From: Thiospirochaeta perfilievii | GTDB lineage: Bacteria > Spirochaetota > Spirochaetia > DSM-2461 | Assembly (NCBI RefSeq): GCF_008329945.1 | Contig: NZ_CP035807.1 | Location: 2,294,001-2,358,000 of the forward strand | Direction of reading: 5' to 3' | DNA length: 64,000 nucleotides | In this document: piece by piece, positions 46,861-58,524 of the stretch | Position numbering within the stretch: position 1 is the first letter of the stretch | Layout: every line of letters starts with the position of its first letter | The notes under the pieces: generated by a model | The model's database searches: none | Told to the model about the DNA's origin: nothing | What the model saw: the letters and a program-made list of their open reading frames with translations, nothing else | Translations under genes and position numbers: made by a program

Positions 46861-47358
46861 ATGGCAGAGAAAAAAATACAACAATATAAAATTGATGCTG
46901 TAGGTCAGCTTGAAAGACAATTTGGTTCAGTAGAAAGTTACTTTTTAACTGACTATAGAGGTCTTTCTGTGGAGCAGATTACAGAAATTAGAGGTAAGTT
47001 AAGAGCTTTAGATGCAGAAATTCATGTTGTTAAGAATAATTTTGCAAAAAAAGCATTTGAGCTTATTGATGTTAAAGGTTTAGAAGAGTATCTTGTAGGA
47101 CCAACAGCTGTTGCTTTAGTAAAAGGTGAAGCTGGTCCTGTAGCTAAAGCTCTTTTTGCTGCTGCAAAAGAGACATCATTAGAAGTAAAGGGTGGATATG
47201 TTGCCGGAGACTTAATGTCAAGTCAAGAAGCAGAAGTATTCAGTACTCTACCTACTAGAGATGAAGCTATTCAGATGTTAATGTACGCTATGAATGGTGT
47301 TACATCTAAACTTGTAAGAACAATTCAGGCTGTTGCTGACCAAAAAGCAGAAGCTTAA
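46861..47358 (+). CDS. rplJ: 50S ribosomal protein L10
   Basis: 165 residues: base of the L7/L12 stalk, with the N-terminal YFLTDYRGLSVEQI strand motif and a C-terminal helix that holds L7/L12 dimers. SD GAAGGAGAT. Confidence 0.96.
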   Translation: MAEKKIQQYKIDAVGQLERQFGSVESYFLTDYRGLSVEQITEIRGKLRALDAEIHVVKNNFAKKAFELIDVKGLEEYLVGPTAVALVKGEAGPVAKALFAAAKETSLEVKGGYVAGDLMSSQEAEVFSTLPTRDEAIQMLMYAMNGVTSKLVRTIQAVADQKAEA

Positions 47359-47369
47359 AATAATTATTA

Positions 47370-47405
47370 ACAGCGTTAGTCTTCGTAGTTGTTAACTATC
47401 GCTGT
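47370..47405 (+). promoter_or_regulatory. Hairpin in the rplJ-rplL spacer
   Basis: ACAGCGTTAGT and ACTATCGCTGT pair at 10 of 11 positions around a 14-nt loop, 24 nt before the rplL ATG. No T run follows. It could be an RNA-processing or stoichiometry element for L10:L7/L12; that role is inferred. Confidence 0.55.
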
Positions 47406-47429
47406 GACGTATATTTAGGAGAAGATAAT

Positions 47430-47798
47430 ATGACAACAGAAGAAATTTTAGACGCAATTGCTGGAATGACTGTATTAGAGGTTTCAGAGCTTGTAAAAGC
47501 AATGGAAGAAAAATTTGGTGTATCTGCTGCTGCACCTGTAGCTGTAGCTGGTGGAGCTGTAGCTGGTGCTGCTGCTGAAGAGCAAACAGAATTCGACGTA
47601 GTATTTAAAGGTTTTGCTGATGGAAAGAAAATTCCAGTAATCAAAGCTGTTAGAGAGGCTACAGGTCTTGGTCTTAAAGAGGCAAAAGAGATCGTTGAAG
47701 GTTCTGATGCTGTTATTAAAGAAGGTGTATCTAAAGAAGATGCAGCTTCAGTAAAGGAAAAATTAGAAGCAGCTGGTGCTGTAATTGAAGTTAAGTAG
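47430..47798 (+). CDS. rplL: 50S ribosomal protein L7/L12
   Basis: 122 residues: N-terminal dimerisation domain, an Ala/Val-rich hinge (about 33-52) and the C-terminal factor-binding domain ([30 protein letters not shown]). Recruits EF-Tu, EF-G and IF2. SD AGGAGAAG precedes the ATG. Confidence 0.97.
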   Translation: MTTEEILDAIAGMTVLEVSELVKAMEEKFGVSAAAPVAVAGGAVAGAAAEEQTEFDVVFKGFADGKKIPVIKAVREATGLGLKEAKEIVEGSDAVIKEGVSKEDAASVKEKLEAAGAVIEVK

Positions 47799-47837
47799 TT
47801 TAATTACTAATTTAAAATTATAATTTTTTCTCAACTA

Positions 47838-47866
47838 ACCACCTCGGAGGGTTCTCCGAAGGTGGT
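47838..47866 (+). promoter_or_regulatory. Stem-loop between rplL and rpoB
   Basis: ACCACC and GGTGGT close a long hairpin whose upper part pairs CGGAG with CTCCG. The following ATTGTTGTCT is only weakly T-rich, so it looks like an attenuator or RNase III-type processing site, as known at this junction in E. coli. Confidence 0.6.
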
Positions 47867-47890
47867 ATTGTTGTCTGGGGGTAGTTTAAA

Positions 47891-50800
47891 GTGTTTGTAC
47901 GAGATAAGTCGGAAGCCCGAAGTTATATTGGGAAAGAATATGATGAGGTAATGGAATTACCAAATCTTATTGACATTCAGTTGTCATCATATAATAAGTT
48001 TTTACAGAAGGGAACTTTAGAAAAGGGCGGAGCTCTCGGAGATGAGGGTTTGGAAAGTGTTTTCAGATCAATTTTCCCAATAGAAAGTTCAAACGGAGAA
48101 CTCACCCTTGAGTATAATAATTATACTTTAGATACTAATAAAGAGTTAATTTCAGAGTCTATATGTAAAAAAAAGGGCTTAAGCTATTCTGTGCCGGTAA
48201 AGGCAAATATTAGTCTTGTATTTAATAATACAGGAGAGATAAGACAGAAAGTTTTATATATGGGTGATGTTCCATTAATGACTGACCGTGGTACATTTAT
48301 AATAAATGGTGCCGAAAGAGTCGTAGTTAGTCAAATCCATCGATCTCCTGGTGTAATTTTTTCCAGAGATAAAGATATATTTTCCTCACGAATAATACCA
48401 TATAGAGGTTCTTGGTTAGAGTTTGAGATCGACCAAAAAAGAGAACTGATTTATGCAAAAATAGATAGAAAGAAAAAAGTTTTAGGTACTCTCTTTTTAA
48501 GAGCTTTAGGTTTTTCTACTCGAGAGCAAATAATTGAGAAGTTTCATGTTATTGAGACTGTAAAAGTAACTAAAAAGAGCAAAGAAGAGTTAATTAATCG
48601 ATACTTCGCTAAAGCCGTTTACGGAGAAAAAGATGGTGAAGAGAAAAAATTATATAGAGCTGGTGAAAAAATTCATCCCCATGATATTGATGAAATGTTA
48701 GCCTCTGGTGTTAAAAAAATTGATGTGATTGACTTTGGTGCTAATGGTTCTTTAGATTCAAGAGTTGTTTTAAACTGCTTTGAAAGAGAAGAGTCAAAAT
48801 TTAGTAAGGATGATCTTGAAAAAGATGAGCCTTCTAGGGAAGAAGCGATTGCCCAGGTTTATGCAATATTACAGCCAGGTGAGCCTATAACAGTTGAAAG
48901 TGCTGAAAAAGACTTAAAGTCAATGTTCTTTTCATTACGAAGGTATGAATTAGGTTCCGTAGGTAGATATAAGTTAAACAAAAAATTCGATTACGAAGAC
49001 GCAAATGACTCCTTAGTACTTGAAATGAGAGATATTGTTAATACCATGTCTCAACTAATAAAAGTATATGAGGGTGATGCTTCAATTGACGATATTGACC
49101 ATTTAGGAAACAGAAGAATAAGAAGTGTTGGAGAGTTATTAACTAACTCTTTAAAAGCTGCCTTCTCTAGAATGGAGAGAATTTCAAAAGAGAGAATGTC
49201 CTTAAAGGATAATGAATCTTTAAAACCTCAAGATTTAATTTCTATTAAGCCTATAGTTGCTGCAATTAAAGAGTTTTTTGGTTCATCTCAATTATCTCAA
49301 TTCATGGATCAGGTAAACCCTCTTTCAGAATTGACACATAAAAGAAGATTAAATGCATTAGGGCCTGGTGGTCTATCAAGGGATAGAGCTGGATTTGAAG
49401 TAAGGGATGTTCATTACTCTCATTATGGTCGAATGTGTCCTATTGAGACTCCCGAGGGTCCAAATATTGGTCTTATTGTCTCTCTTGCAAACTATACAAA
49501 AGTAAATGACTTCGGATTTTTGGAAACTCCTTATAGAAAGGTAATCGACGGAAAAGTAACTAGAGAAGTTGAGTATCTATCTGCAATGGATGAAGAGAAA
49601 TGTTATATTGCCCAAGCAAGTGCTGTTTTAAGTAAAGATGGTGAGTTTGTTGAAGAGCGTGTAGCTGTTAGAAAAAGTGGTGATTATACTACAAAGGTTC
49701 CTGAAGAGATCAAATATATGGATGTTAGTCCAAAACAGATCATTTCAGCTTCAGCATCTCTTATTCCATTTTTAGAGCACGATGATGCCAACAGAGCCTT
49801 AATGGGTTGTAACATGCAACGTCAAGCAGTTCCTCTTTTATTCCCTGAAGCACCACTTGTTGGTACTGGAATGGAAGGTAAATGTGCTTATGATTCTGGT
49901 GTACTTGTAAAATCTAGAGTAGCAGGAGAGGTTACTTACGTTTCAACCAATAAGGTTGTAGTTACCCCTGCAGATGGTTCAGATCCTGTAGAGCATGAGC
50001 TGATTAAGTTCCAAAGAACTAACCAGGATACATGTTTTAACCAGAGACCAATTGTTATGAAGGGTGAAATTGTAAAAGTTGGAGATGTTCTATCAGACGG
50101 TCCATCAGTTGCTAATGGTGAGTTATCTCTAGGTAAAAACTTATTAGTAGGTTTTGTTCCTTGGAATGGATATAACTATGAGGATGCTATTTTAATCTCT
50201 GAAAGAATTGTTAAAGAAGATTATTATACATCTATCCATATAAAAGAGTTTGTTACTGAGATTAGAGAGACTAAACTTGGTCCAGAAAAATTAACTAGAG
50301 ACGTTCCTAATACAGGAGAGAGAGCCTTAGAGCAGTTAGATGCGGAGGGTATTGTTCGTGTTGGTGCTAAAGTTAAATCAGGAGCAATTTTAGTTGGTAA
50401 GGTTACTCCTAAAAATGAAACTGAAACAACTCCAGAATTTAAACTATTAAACTCAATCTTTGGTGAGAAAGCTAAAGAAGTTAGAGACTCTTCTTTAAAA
50501 ATACCCCACGGTGTTGAAGGAACTGTCTTAGATATACAGCGACTAAAACGATCAGAAGGTGATGAGTTATCTCCTGGTGTAGAAGAGGTAGTAAAAGTTT
50601 TAATTGCCACAAAGCGTAAGCTTAAAGAGGGTGATAAAATGGCTGGTAGACATGGTAATAAGGGTGTTATTGCACGAATATTACCAGTTGAAGATATGCC
50701 ATTTATGGCTGACGGTACATCTTTAGATATCTGTCTTAACCCACTAGGTGTTCCTTCAAGGATGAATATTGGGCAGATATTAGAGACTGAACTTGGTTGG

Positions 50801-51376
50801 GCAGCTGGTACTTTAGGTAAGTTTTTTGAAACTCCTGTATTCCAATCTGCTTCAGCTACAACAATTGAAGATACTTTAGAGAAAGCAGGTTTACCTAGAA
50901 GTTCTAAAGTAACTCTATATGATGGTTACACTGGTGAAGCGTTTAAAAACGATGTTTTTGTAGGATATATGTACTACTTAAAACTTCACCATTTAGTAGA
51001 TGATAAAATGCATGCTAGATCTACAGGTCCATATTCATTAGTAACTCAGCAACCACTAGGTGGTAAAGCTCAGTTTGGTGGTCAAAGACTTGGAGAGATG
51101 GAGGTTTGGGCATTCCAGGCATATGGAGCAGCTCATACACTTCAAGAGTTATTAACTATTAAATCAGATGATATGGTTGGTAGAGCGAAAATATACGAAA
51201 GTATAGTAAAGGGTGACGTTGCAACATTTGCAGGTGTTCCTGAGTCTTTTAGAGTTCTTGTTCAAGAACTTAGAGGATTAGCTCTTAACTTAACTATATA
51301 CGACGAAAAAGGTCGTGAAGTTCCACTTACAGAAAGGGATGCAGAAATAATAGATAAACAGGGCAGCCGGTTCTAA
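47891..51376 (+). CDS. rpoB: DNA-directed RNA polymerase subunit beta
   Basis: 1,161 residues starting with GTG after a CTGGGGG SD-like stretch. Conserved regions are all visible, including the rifampicin pocket ([28 protein letters not shown]), the KGPGEKVGD-like lysines region (GRHGNKGV) and the C-terminal [20 protein letters not shown]. Asn488 (codon 49352-49354) replaces the Ser of E. coli Ser531. It lacks the E. coli lineage insertions, which fits its length. Cotranscribed with rpoC, 10 bp downstream. Confidence 0.97.
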   Translation: MFVRDKSEARSYIGKEYDEVMELPNLIDIQLSSYNKFLQKGTLEKGGALGDEGLESVFRSIFPIESSNGELTLEYNNYTLDTNKELISESICKKKGLSYSVPVKANISLVFNNTGEIRQKVLYMGDVPLMTDRGTFIINGAERVVVSQIHRSPGVIFSRDKDIFSSRIIPYRGSWLEFEIDQKRELIYAKIDRKKKVLGTLFLRALGFSTREQIIEKFHVIETVKVTKKSKEELINRYFAKAVYGEKDGEEKKLYRAGEKIHPHDIDEMLASGVKKIDVIDFGANGSLDSRVVLNCFEREESKFSKDDLEKDEPSREEAIAQVYAILQPGEPITVESAEKDLKSMFFSLRRYELGSVGRYKLNKKFDYEDANDSLVLEMRDIVNTMSQLIKVYEGDASIDDIDHLGNRRIRSVGELLTNSLKAAFSRMERISKERMSLKDNESLKPQDLISIKPIVAAIKEFFGSSQLSQFMDQVNPLSELTHKRRLNALGPGGLSRDRAGFEVRDVHYSHYGRMCPIETPEGPNIGLIVSLANYTKVNDFGFLETPYRKVIDGKVTREVEYLSAMDEEKCYIAQASAVLSKDGEFVEERVAVRKSGDYTTKVPEEIKYMDVSPKQIISASASLIPFLEHDDANRALMGCNMQRQAVPLLFPEAPLVGTGMEGKCAYDSGVLVKSRVAGEVTYVSTNKVVVTPADGSDPVEHELIKFQRTNQDTCFNQRPIVMKGEIVKVGDVLSDGPSVANGELSLGKNLLVGFVPWNGYNYEDAILISERIVKEDYYTSIHIKEFVTEIRETKLGPEKLTRDVPNTGERALEQLDAEGIVRVGAKVKSGAILVGKVTPKNETETTPEFKLLNSIFGEKAKEVRDSSLKIPHGVEGTVLDIQRLKRSEGDELSPGVEEVVKVLIATKRKLKEGDKMAGRHGNKGVIARILPVEDMPFMADGTSLDICLNPLGVPSRMNIGQILETELGWAAGTLGKFFETPVFQSASATTIEDTLEKAGLPRSSKVTLYDGYTGEAFKNDVFVGYMYYLKLHHLVDDKMHARSTGPYSLVTQQPLGGKAQFGGQRLGEMEVWAFQAYGAAHTLQELLTIKSDDMVGRAKIYESIVKGDVATFAGVPESFRVLVQELRGLALNLTIYDEKGREVPLTERDAEIIDKQGSRF

Positions 51377-51386
51377 GGAGAAATAG

Positions 51387-54300
51387 ATGATGAATGAACA
51401 ACAAGATTTTGACCATATAATGTTAAAGCTTGCTTCACCAGAGCAGATCAGAGCATGGTCTTATGGTGAAGTTAAAAAACCAGAAACTATTAACTATAGA
51501 ACTCTTAGGCCAGAAAAAGAGGGTCTCTTTTGTGAGAGAATCTTTGGAACAACTAAAGAGTGGGAGTGTTACTGTGGTAAATTCAAATCTATTAGATACA
51601 AAGGTGTTGTATGTGATAGATGTGGAGTTGAGGTAACCCACTTTAAAGTTAGACGTGAAAGAATGGGGCATATTGAATTAGCATGTCCTGTATCTCACAT
51701 TTGGTATTATAGATCAGTTCCATCAAGAATGGGTCTTCTTTTAGATCTCTCAATTGCTGCGTTAAGAAGCGTTTTGTACTATGAAAAGTATATTGTAATT
51801 GAGCCAGCTGACACAGACTTAAAAAAGCATCAACTCTTAACAGAGGAGGAGTATGCTGAAGCTAAAGATAGATATGGTGTTACTTTTACTGCTGGTATGG
51901 GTGGAGAAGCTGTTAGTTCCATTTTAGAAAACTTAGACTTAGATGCATTGTCATCTGAATTAAGAGCTAAAATGGCTGATAAAGGAGCTAAATCTGATAA
52001 GCGACTACTTAAAAGGATTGAAATTGTAGAAAACTTTAGAGACTCTGGAAATAGATGTGAGTGGATGATACTAGATGTTATTCCAGTAATTCCACCAGAG
52101 TTAAGACCTATGGTTCAATTAGATGGTGGTAGATTTGCGACATCTGACTTAAATGATCTTTATAGAAGAGTTATTAATAGAAATAACAGACTTAAAAGAT
52201 TAATGTCTCTTCATGCTCCTGATATTATTATTAGAAATGAAAAGAGGATGTTACAGGAAGCTGTAGATGCTCTATTTGATAACTCTAAAAAGAAAAAAGT
52301 TGTTAAAGGTGCTTCTAACAGACCATTAAAATCTCTTTCTGATATGTTAAAAGGTAAACAGGGTCGTTTTAGACAAAACTTACTTGGTAAGCGTGTTGAC
52401 TACTCAGGTCGATCGGTTATTGTTGTTGGTCCTAATTTAAAACTACATCAGTGTGGTCTACCTGCAAAAATGGCTTTAGAGTTATTTAAACCATTTATTA
52501 TGAAAAAACTTGTTGAAAGAGACATAGTATATAATATTAAAAAAGCAAAGAGTTTAGTAGAGCATGAAACTCCAGAAGTTTGGGCTGTATTAGATGAGGT
52601 TGTAAAAGAGCATCCAGTACTTTTAAACCGTGCACCAACTCTACATAGATTAGGTGTTCAAGCTTTTGAACCTGTTTTAGTTGAAGGAAAAGCTATTAGA
52701 CTTCACCCTCTTGTATGTCATGCATTTAATGCCGACTTTGATGGTGACCAGATGGCTGTCCACGTACCTTTAACTAGAGCAGCACAGATAGAGTGTTGGA
52801 CTTTAATGTTGTCTGATACAAATCTAATGTCACCTGCAAATGGTCAACCAGTAGTTTATCCTTCCCAGGATATGGTTCTTGGAATTTATCATTTAACTAG
52901 TGAAAAACCAAAGGCTAAAGGAACTGGTAAATACTTATCAAGTAAAGACGAGGCTATTTTAGCGGTACAAGCAAACTCAATAGAGTATCAAGCTTTAATT
53001 AATATCTTAATTGATGGAGAGTGGATAAAAACTACTGCTGGGCGAATTGTATTTAACGATCTTTTACCAGAAGAGGTAGCATTTGTTAACTATAGGCTTG
53101 GTGATGATGAGATTAGAGATTTAATTACACACACTTATGAAGAACATGGAGCTTATGTAACAGTTAAAATGTTAGATATCATTAAAGATACAGGGTATAA
53201 ATATGCAACTATCTTTGGTGCTTCTATTGGTGTTGATGATATTCTTATTCCAGAATGTAAAAAAGAGATGATTGATGCCGCAAATGCTGAAGAGAGTAAA
53301 ATCATAAATCAGTATATGCAGGGACATATTACATCTGACGAGAGATATAACAGAGTTGTTGAAGTTTGGTCTACGACAAATGAGAAGTTAACAAACGAGA
53401 TGATGGATAATGTTGAAAAAGATAAAGATGGATTTAACAATATCTATATGATGGCAAACTCTGGAGCCAGGGGATCTAGAAACCAGATTAGACAGTTATC
53501 AGGTATGCGTGGTCTTATGGCAAAACCTTCAGGGGATATTATTGAGTTACCTATTCGATCAAACTTTAAAGAGGGTCTTTCTGTAATTGAGTTCTTTATC
53601 TCTACAAATGGAGCCAGAAAGGGTCTTGCGGATACAGCTTTAAAAACTGCGGATGCGGGATACTTAACAAGAAGACTTGTTGATATAGCTCAAGATGTTG
53701 TTATTAATGAGGAAGATTGTGGAACTATTAATGGTATTGAGATGACTGCTCTTAAAGACGGTGAAGAAGTTGTTGAGGCATTATCAGATAGAATCCAGGG
53801 TAGGTTTACACTTGAAAGAGTTAAGCACCCTATTACAGATGAGATTATTATTGATGTAAACGAAGAGATAACAGATAAAACTGCAAGAGCTATTGAATCA
53901 GTTGGTGTTGAGTCTGTAAAGGTTAGAACTGTATTAACATGTGAAGCAAAACAGGGTGTTTGTAGAAAATGTTATGGTCGAGATCTTTCAAGAAATAAGA
54001 ATGTTAACATTGGTGAAGCTGTTGGTATTGTTGCTGCTCAGTCAATTGGTCAGCCAGGAACACAGTTAACAATGAGAACTTTCCACGTTGGTGGTGCTGC
54101 ATCTGCAATAACTGAAGATAATAAGATCGCTTTAAACTACCCAGTATTAATTAGATCTTTTGTTGGTCAATCTGTAGAAATCGAAGATGATAAAGTATTG
54201 TTTACTCGAAAGGGTGAAATGACAGTAGCTAAAATCTTAGATACATACAAAATAGAGAAAGCTGACAATATTATAGTCGAAGATGGGCAGAAAGTTATTA

Positions 54301-55592
54301 AAGGTGAAATAATCATTGAAAGAAAGTCAGGAAATGTAGAAGCAGATGATATTGCATTTGTTGTACTTCACGGTGATGACCTTTTACTTGTAGCTCAGGA
54401 TCAAGTTGTTGAAATAAGAAATGGTTCTACGGTAATCGCTAAAGAGAATCAAATTGTTCCAGCAGAAGAGGCTATTGCATTCTTCGACCCATTTAGTGAT
54501 CCAATTATTGCGGAGTTTGAAGGTACTACAAAGTATGAAGATATTATACCTGGTTCAACACTTCGAGAGGAAGTTAATGAGGATACAGGTAAAATAGAGA
54601 AGAAAATATCTGATACAGCAGCTGAAACACTGCAGCCTAGAATTCTTATATTGGATAATAATGGTAAAGAGTTAGCAACATACTTCTTGCCTAATAACGC
54701 TTATTTAAGTATAGATAACAATGAAAAGGTTATAGCGGGAACAACTCTTGCTAAACTGTTAAAAGAGTCTGCTAAGACCCAAGATATTACTGGTGGTCTA
54801 CCAAGGGTTGGAGAGCTATTTGAAGCAAGAAGACCTAGAGAAGAGGCTGTTTTAGCTAAAATCGGTGGTGTTGTTAGATTTAAAGGAATTGCTAAAGGTA
54901 AGAGGCTTATAGCAGTAGAAGATCCATACGGTAGAGAGTTTAAACATCAGATCTTAATGGGTAAACACTTAGTTGTTAGAGATGGAGATACTGTTAAAGC
55001 TGGTGAGAAACTTTGTGAAGGTAACATTGATCCCCATGATGTTTTAGATATCCTAGGAGAAAATGCTCTACAGAGATTCTTAGTTGACGAAGTACAAGAA
55101 GTTTATCGAATGCAAGGTGTTCAGATAAACGATAAGCATATAGGTGTTATTGTTCGGCAGATGATGAGAAAAATTGAGATTACAGAAGTTGGTGATACTC
55201 ACTTTATCTACGGTCAGCAGATCGATAAGTATAGCTTTAGAAAAGAGAATGAGAAAGTTGTATCCCAGGGTGGTCAACCTGCTGTAGCTAGACCTCTATT
55301 ATTAGGTATTACAAGAGCTTCATTACAGATTGATTCTTGGATTTCAGCTGCGTCATTCCAGGAAACAACTAGAGTTTTAACAAATGCTGCTATTGCCGGT
55401 GATATAGATGAGTTACGTGGACTTAAAGAAAACGTAGTTATAGGTCACTTAATACCAGCTGGTACAGGTATGAAACGATATGCTGGACCAAAACTGTATA
55501 ACGAAGAAGTTGAGGACTTAGATCAACACGTTCAAGAGATTATGAATGAGAGAGCTAAGGCTGCTTTAGAGGCTACAGAAGAAGAAATTTAA
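51387..55592 (+). CDS. rpoC: DNA-directed RNA polymerase subunit beta'
   Basis: 1,401 residues. The N-terminal zinc site is CYCG...CDRC, the catalytic magnesium loop [12 protein letters not shown] is intact, and the second zinc site is C-x(6)-C-x-x-C ([11 protein letters not shown] with an upstream Cys). The bridge and trigger helices (around residues 700-900) are conserved. Two tandem ATG codons at 51387 and 51390 follow an AAGGAG; either could be used. Confidence 0.97.
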   Translation: MMNEQQDFDHIMLKLASPEQIRAWSYGEVKKPETINYRTLRPEKEGLFCERIFGTTKEWECYCGKFKSIRYKGVVCDRCGVEVTHFKVRRERMGHIELACPVSHIWYYRSVPSRMGLLLDLSIAALRSVLYYEKYIVIEPADTDLKKHQLLTEEEYAEAKDRYGVTFTAGMGGEAVSSILENLDLDALSSELRAKMADKGAKSDKRLLKRIEIVENFRDSGNRCEWMILDVIPVIPPELRPMVQLDGGRFATSDLNDLYRRVINRNNRLKRLMSLHAPDIIIRNEKRMLQEAVDALFDNSKKKKVVKGASNRPLKSLSDMLKGKQGRFRQNLLGKRVDYSGRSVIVVGPNLKLHQCGLPAKMALELFKPFIMKKLVERDIVYNIKKAKSLVEHETPEVWAVLDEVVKEHPVLLNRAPTLHRLGVQAFEPVLVEGKAIRLHPLVCHAFNADFDGDQMAVHVPLTRAAQIECWTLMLSDTNLMSPANGQPVVYPSQDMVLGIYHLTSEKPKAKGTGKYLSSKDEAILAVQANSIEYQALINILIDGEWIKTTAGRIVFNDLLPEEVAFVNYRLGDDEIRDLITHTYEEHGAYVTVKMLDIIKDTGYKYATIFGASIGVDDILIPECKKEMIDAANAEESKIINQYMQGHITSDERYNRVVEVWSTTNEKLTNEMMDNVEKDKDGFNNIYMMANSGARGSRNQIRQLSGMRGLMAKPSGDIIELPIRSNFKEGLSVIEFFISTNGARKGLADTALKTADAGYLTRRLVDIAQDVVINEEDCGTINGIEMTALKDGEEVVEALSDRIQGRFTLERVKHPITDEIIIDVNEEITDKTARAIESVGVESVKVRTVLTCEAKQGVCRKCYGRDLSRNKNVNIGEAVGIVAAQSIGQPGTQLTMRTFHVGGAASAITEDNKIALNYPVLIRSFVGQSVEIEDDKVLFTRKGEMTVAKILDTYKIEKADNIIVEDGQKVIKGEIIIERKSGNVEADDIAFVVLHGDDLLLVAQDQVVEIRNGSTVIAKENQIVPAEEAIAFFDPFSDPIIAEFEGTTKYEDIIPGSTLREEVNEDTGKIEKKISDTAAETLQPRILILDNNGKELATYFLPNNAYLSIDNNEKVIAGTTLAKLLKESAKTQDITGGLPRVGELFEARRPREEAVLAKIGGVVRFKGIAKGKRLIAVEDPYGREFKHQILMGKHLVVRDGDTVKAGEKLCEGNIDPHDVLDILGENALQRFLVDEVQEVYRMQGVQINDKHIGVIVRQMMRKIEITEVGDTHFIYGQQIDKYSFRKENEKVVSQGGQPAVARPLLLGITRASLQIDSWISAASFQETTRVLTNAAIAGDIDELRGLKENVVIGHLIPAGTGMKRYAGPKLYNEEVEDLDQHVQEIMNERAKAALEATEEEI

Positions 55593-55600
55593 TATATTTA

Positions 55601-55625
55601 TCAAGGGTTTATGCTGGACCCTTGA
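55601..55625 (+). terminator. Hairpin after rpoC (possible weak terminator)
   Basis: TCAAGGGT and ACCCTTGA form a perfect 8-bp stem around a 9-nt loop, 8 bp after the rpoC stop. The following ATTTATATT is only partly T-rich. The rest of the 150-bp gap to rpsL holds no gene. Confidence 0.5.
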
Positions 55626-55742
55626 ATTTATATTCTCAGTATGATATTTTTTGCAAACATGCTGAAACGAATACCATGAATTATTTACTTTGTTAAAATT
55701 GCGGGTTCATTGGATATTTAATTACATTATTAGGAGAGGCGA

Positions 55743-56116
55743 ATGCCAACTGTTAATCAATTAGTTAGAAAAGGACGAAAGTCTACTAAGAAGAAAACAA
55801 AAGCACCTGCATTACAAGGGTGTCCTCAAAAAGAGGTGTATGTACAAGAGTAATGACTGTAACTCCAAAGAAACCAAACTCTGCGTTAAGAAAAGTAGCA
55901 AGGGTAAGACTTTCTAATGGAATAGAGGTAACTGCTTATATCCCAGGAATTGGTCATAACTTACAAGAGCATAGTGTTGTTGCTTTAAGAGGTGGAGCTA
56001 TTAAAGATTTACCTGGTGTTAGATATCATATTATTCGAGGTACTAAAGATACTCTAGGTGTTGAATCAAGAAGACAAGCTAGAAGTAAGTATGGTACTAA
56101 GAGACCTAAGGCTTAG
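55743..56116 (+). pseudogene. rpsL: 30S ribosomal protein S12, one-base frameshift as read
   Basis: The ATG at 55743 (SD AGGAGAGG) opens a perfect S12 N-terminus ([13 protein letters not shown], then [11 protein letters not shown]). The frame shifts at an A5 run (55828-55832), where six A are expected for [11 protein letters not shown]. The rest of S12 continues in the -1 frame to 56116, including [11 protein letters not shown] and [13 protein letters not shown] with the streptomycin-related lysines unmutated. In frame 0 a TAA stops translation at codon 37. S12 is essential, so a missing A in the assembly is the likeliest cause; recoding is the alternative. Outside that base the gene is intact and typical. 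Confidence 0.9.
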
Positions 56117-56127
56117 GGGGAGATAAG

Positions 56128-56595
56128 ATGTCAAGAAGAAGAGCAGCTGAAAAAAGACCAGTAACTCCAGACTCAAAGTATAGTAGTAAGGTAGTTGCAA
56201 AATTTATTTCTAGAATGATGGTTGATGGAAAGAAATCTGTAAGTAGAAAATGTGTTTATGGTGCTATTGATTTTTTAGCGTCTAAAACAGAAAAAGAAGC
56301 TTTAGAGTCTTTCTTAAAATCTGTAGAAAATGTTAAGCCAGCAGTAGAGGTTAAGTCTCGAAGAGTTGGTGGTTCTACTTACCAAATACCTGTAGAGGTA
56401 AGAGATAGTAGAAAAGAAGCATTATCAATGAGATGGATAATTGCAGCAGCAAGAAAGAGAAATGGTAAAACAATGTCTCAAAAACTTGGTGCAGAATTAT
56501 TAGATGCTTACAATCTAACTGGAACAGCTTTTAAGAAGAAAGAAGATGTTCATAGAATGGCAGAAGCTAATAAAGCGTTCTCTCATTACAAATAA
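56128..56595 (+). CDS. rpsG: 30S ribosomal protein S7
   Basis: 155 residues; nucleates the 30S head and lines the E site. Conserved [26 protein letters not shown] segment and the C-terminal [13 protein letters not shown] are present. Starts 11 bp after rpsL with SD GGGGAGAT. Confidence 0.97.
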   Translation: MSRRRAAEKRPVTPDSKYSSKVVAKFISRMMVDGKKSVSRKCVYGAIDFLASKTEKEALESFLKSVENVKPAVEVKSRRVGGSTYQIPVEVRDSRKEALSMRWIIAAARKRNGKTMSQKLGAELLDAYNLTGTAFKKKEDVHRMAEANKAFSHYK

Positions 56596-56612
56596 TATAT
56601 TTTTTTACTTAA

Positions 56613-56660
56613 AACCTAGTTTAGACCTTGATAAAAGATCTAAGTTAGGTTATTTTATTT
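56613..56660 (+). terminator. Intrinsic terminator after rpsG
   Basis: AACCTAGTTTAGA and TCTAAGTTAGGTT pair along 13 positions with two mismatches or wobble pairs, followed by ATTTTATTT. Confidence 0.65.
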
Positions 56661-56661
56661 A

Positions 56662-56690
56662 AACACTCTTAAAGGGTGTTTTTGTTTATT
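56662..56690 (+). terminator. Second, tandem intrinsic terminator after rpsG
   Basis: AACACTC-TTAAA-GGGTGTT is a 7-bp stem with one wobble pair, followed directly by TTTGTTTATT. Confidence 0.7.
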
Positions 56691-56947
56691 GCTTTATAGC
56701 AATAGGATAAAGAGTTTTGTATAACTTTTTATGTCTGGCAAAATGATTGCGTTTTGGTAATCCGCTTTTGAACCAGGTTTACAACTTAATTTCAAGATAT
56801 CAAACCACTGGCGTAGTCAGAAGGTGATGGATTTTAATAGTAAGCTTCTTAAGTTCTTAGCGATTCCTTATGCAATAATTTATACATAATATACCCTGTA
56901 ATGGTATTTATATTTTATTTATTAGCAATATTATCCAGGAGGACGGA
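56691..56947 (+). promoter_or_regulatory. Non-coding leader of the tuf-S10 cluster
   Basis: The ~350 bp between rpsG and tuf contain no credible gene. After the two terminators come a small ATTGC/GCAAT hairpin (56688-56703), an imperfect stem pairing CCAGGTTT near 56776 with AAACCACTGG near 56806, and an AT-rich stretch (56870-56935) likely to hold the promoter, although I could not fix one -35/-10 pair. SD AGGAGG at 56937-56942. Confidence 0.45.
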
Positions 56948-58138
56948 ATGGCTAAGGAAAAATTCCAACGAAATAAACCGCATTTAAATGTTGGTACTAT
57001 CGGGCACGTTGACCATGGTAAGACTACTCTTACTGCGGCTATAAGTGCATATTGTTCATTTAAAGCTGGTGACGGTAAAGTAATGAGCTACGAAGATATC
57101 GATAATGCTCCAGAAGAAAAAGAGCGTGGTATCACAATTAACTCTAGACACATTGAGTATGAAACAGAAACTAGACATTATGCTCACGTAGACTGTCCAG
57201 GGCATGCCGATTATGTTAAGAACATGATTACTGGTGCTGCACAGATGGATGGTGCTATACTTTTAGTTGCTGCAGATTCTGGACCAGAACCACAAACAAG
57301 AGAGCACATCTTACTTGCTAGACAGGTTGGTGTTCCTAAGTTATTAGTTTTCATGAACAAAATGGATTTAGCTGACCCTGAGTTAGTTGAGTTAGTTGAA
57401 ATGGAAGTTATGGAGCTTTTATCAGAGTATGGTTTCCCAGGTGATGATACTCCAATAATCAAAGGTTCAGCTTTCCAAGCAATGTCAGCTATTGATGACA
57501 CAGAAAAAACTGCATGTATTGAAGAGCTTTTACAGCAAATGGATACATACTTCCCAATTCCTGAGAGAGAAGTTGATAAAGATTTCTTATTACCAATTGA
57601 GGATGTATTCTCAATTTCAGGTCGTGGTACAGTTGTAACTGGTAGAATCGAAACAGGTGTTTTACATGTTGGAGATACTATTGAGATCGTTGGTATCAGA
57701 GATACTCAAACAACTACATGTACTGGTGTTGAGATGTTCAACAAGTTATTAGATGAAGGTCAAGCTGGAGATAACGTTGGTGCTTTATTAAGAGGTATCG
57801 ATAAAAATGCAGTTCAAAGGGGTCAAGTACTTTGTAAGCCAGGTTCTATTAAGCCACATACTAAATTCTCAGCTGCACTATATGTGTTAACTAAGGATGA
57901 GGGTGGTAGACATAACCCATTCTTTACAGGTTATAGACCACAATTTTACTTTAGAACTACAGATATTACAGGAACAGTAACTCTTCCTGAAGATAAGCAG
58001 ATGGTTATGCCAGGTGATAACGTAACAATTAGTGTTGAGTTAATTCACCCTATAGCAATGACACAGGGATTAAGATTCTCTATCCGTGAGGGTGGTAGAA
58101 CTGTAGCTTCTGGTCAGATTTCTGAGATTATCGAGTAG
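56948..58138 (+). CDS. tuf: Elongation factor Tu
   Basis: 396 residues. G1 GHVDHGKT, G3 DCPGHADY, G4 NKMDLAD and G5 GSA are intact, followed by barrel domains 2 and 3. It delivers aminoacyl-tRNA to the ribosome. It heads the S10 cluster, a position shared with other spirochaetes, and fusA is not adjacent. Strong SD. Confidence 0.97.
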   Translation: MAKEKFQRNKPHLNVGTIGHVDHGKTTLTAAISAYCSFKAGDGKVMSYEDIDNAPEEKERGITINSRHIEYETETRHYAHVDCPGHADYVKNMITGAAQMDGAILLVAADSGPEPQTREHILLARQVGVPKLLVFMNKMDLADPELVELVEMEVMELLSEYGFPGDDTPIIKGSAFQAMSAIDDTEKTACIEELLQQMDTYFPIPEREVDKDFLLPIEDVFSISGRGTVVTGRIETGVLHVGDTIEIVGIRDTQTTTCTGVEMFNKLLDEGQAGDNVGALLRGIDKNAVQRGQVLCKPGSIKPHTKFSAALYVLTKDEGGRHNPFFTGYRPQFYFRTTDITGTVTLPEDKQMVMPGDNVTISVELIHPIAMTQGLRFSIREGGRTVASGQISEIIE

Positions 58139-58187
58139 TAATTCGAGATAGATCGAGCCTTCCCTGGTTCGATCTTATGGGGGAATA

Positions 58188-58499
58188 ATGGGAAAAGAAG
58201 GAAAAATTCGAGTTAGATTAAGAGGTTTTGATGTACAGTTACTGGATCAATCTGCTAAGGCAATTGTACAGTCTGTTCAGAAACAGGGCGCAAAAGTTGC
58301 AGGACCTGTTCCTTTACCAACAAGAATTAGTAAGTATACAGTGCTTCGTTCTCCTTTTGTTAATAAAAAATCAAGAGAACAGTTTGAAATGAGAACGCAT
58401 AAGCGTCTTATTGATATATTAGAACCAACCTCTGCTGTTATGGACGCTTTAATGAAGCTAGAACTCCCTGCCGGAGTTGACGTAGACATCAAACAGTAA
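58188..58499 (+). CDS. rpsJ: 30S ribosomal protein S10
   Basis: 103 residues with the conserved loop [24 protein letters not shown]. Also the NusE antitermination partner of NusB/NusG. SD GGGGGAAT. Confidence 0.97.
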   Translation: MGKEGKIRVRLRGFDVQLLDQSAKAIVQSVQKQGAKVAGPVPLPTRISKYTVLRSPFVNKKSREQFEMRTHKRLIDILEPTSAVMDALMKLELPAGVDVDIKQ

Positions 58500-58524
58500 G
58501 TGCAGATAATAGGATAGGTATTAA

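Noticed and set aside
55820-56116. Independent short gene starting at GTG 55820
   Set aside because: This is the C-terminal part of S12 after the frameshift, not a separate gene; the real start is at 55743.
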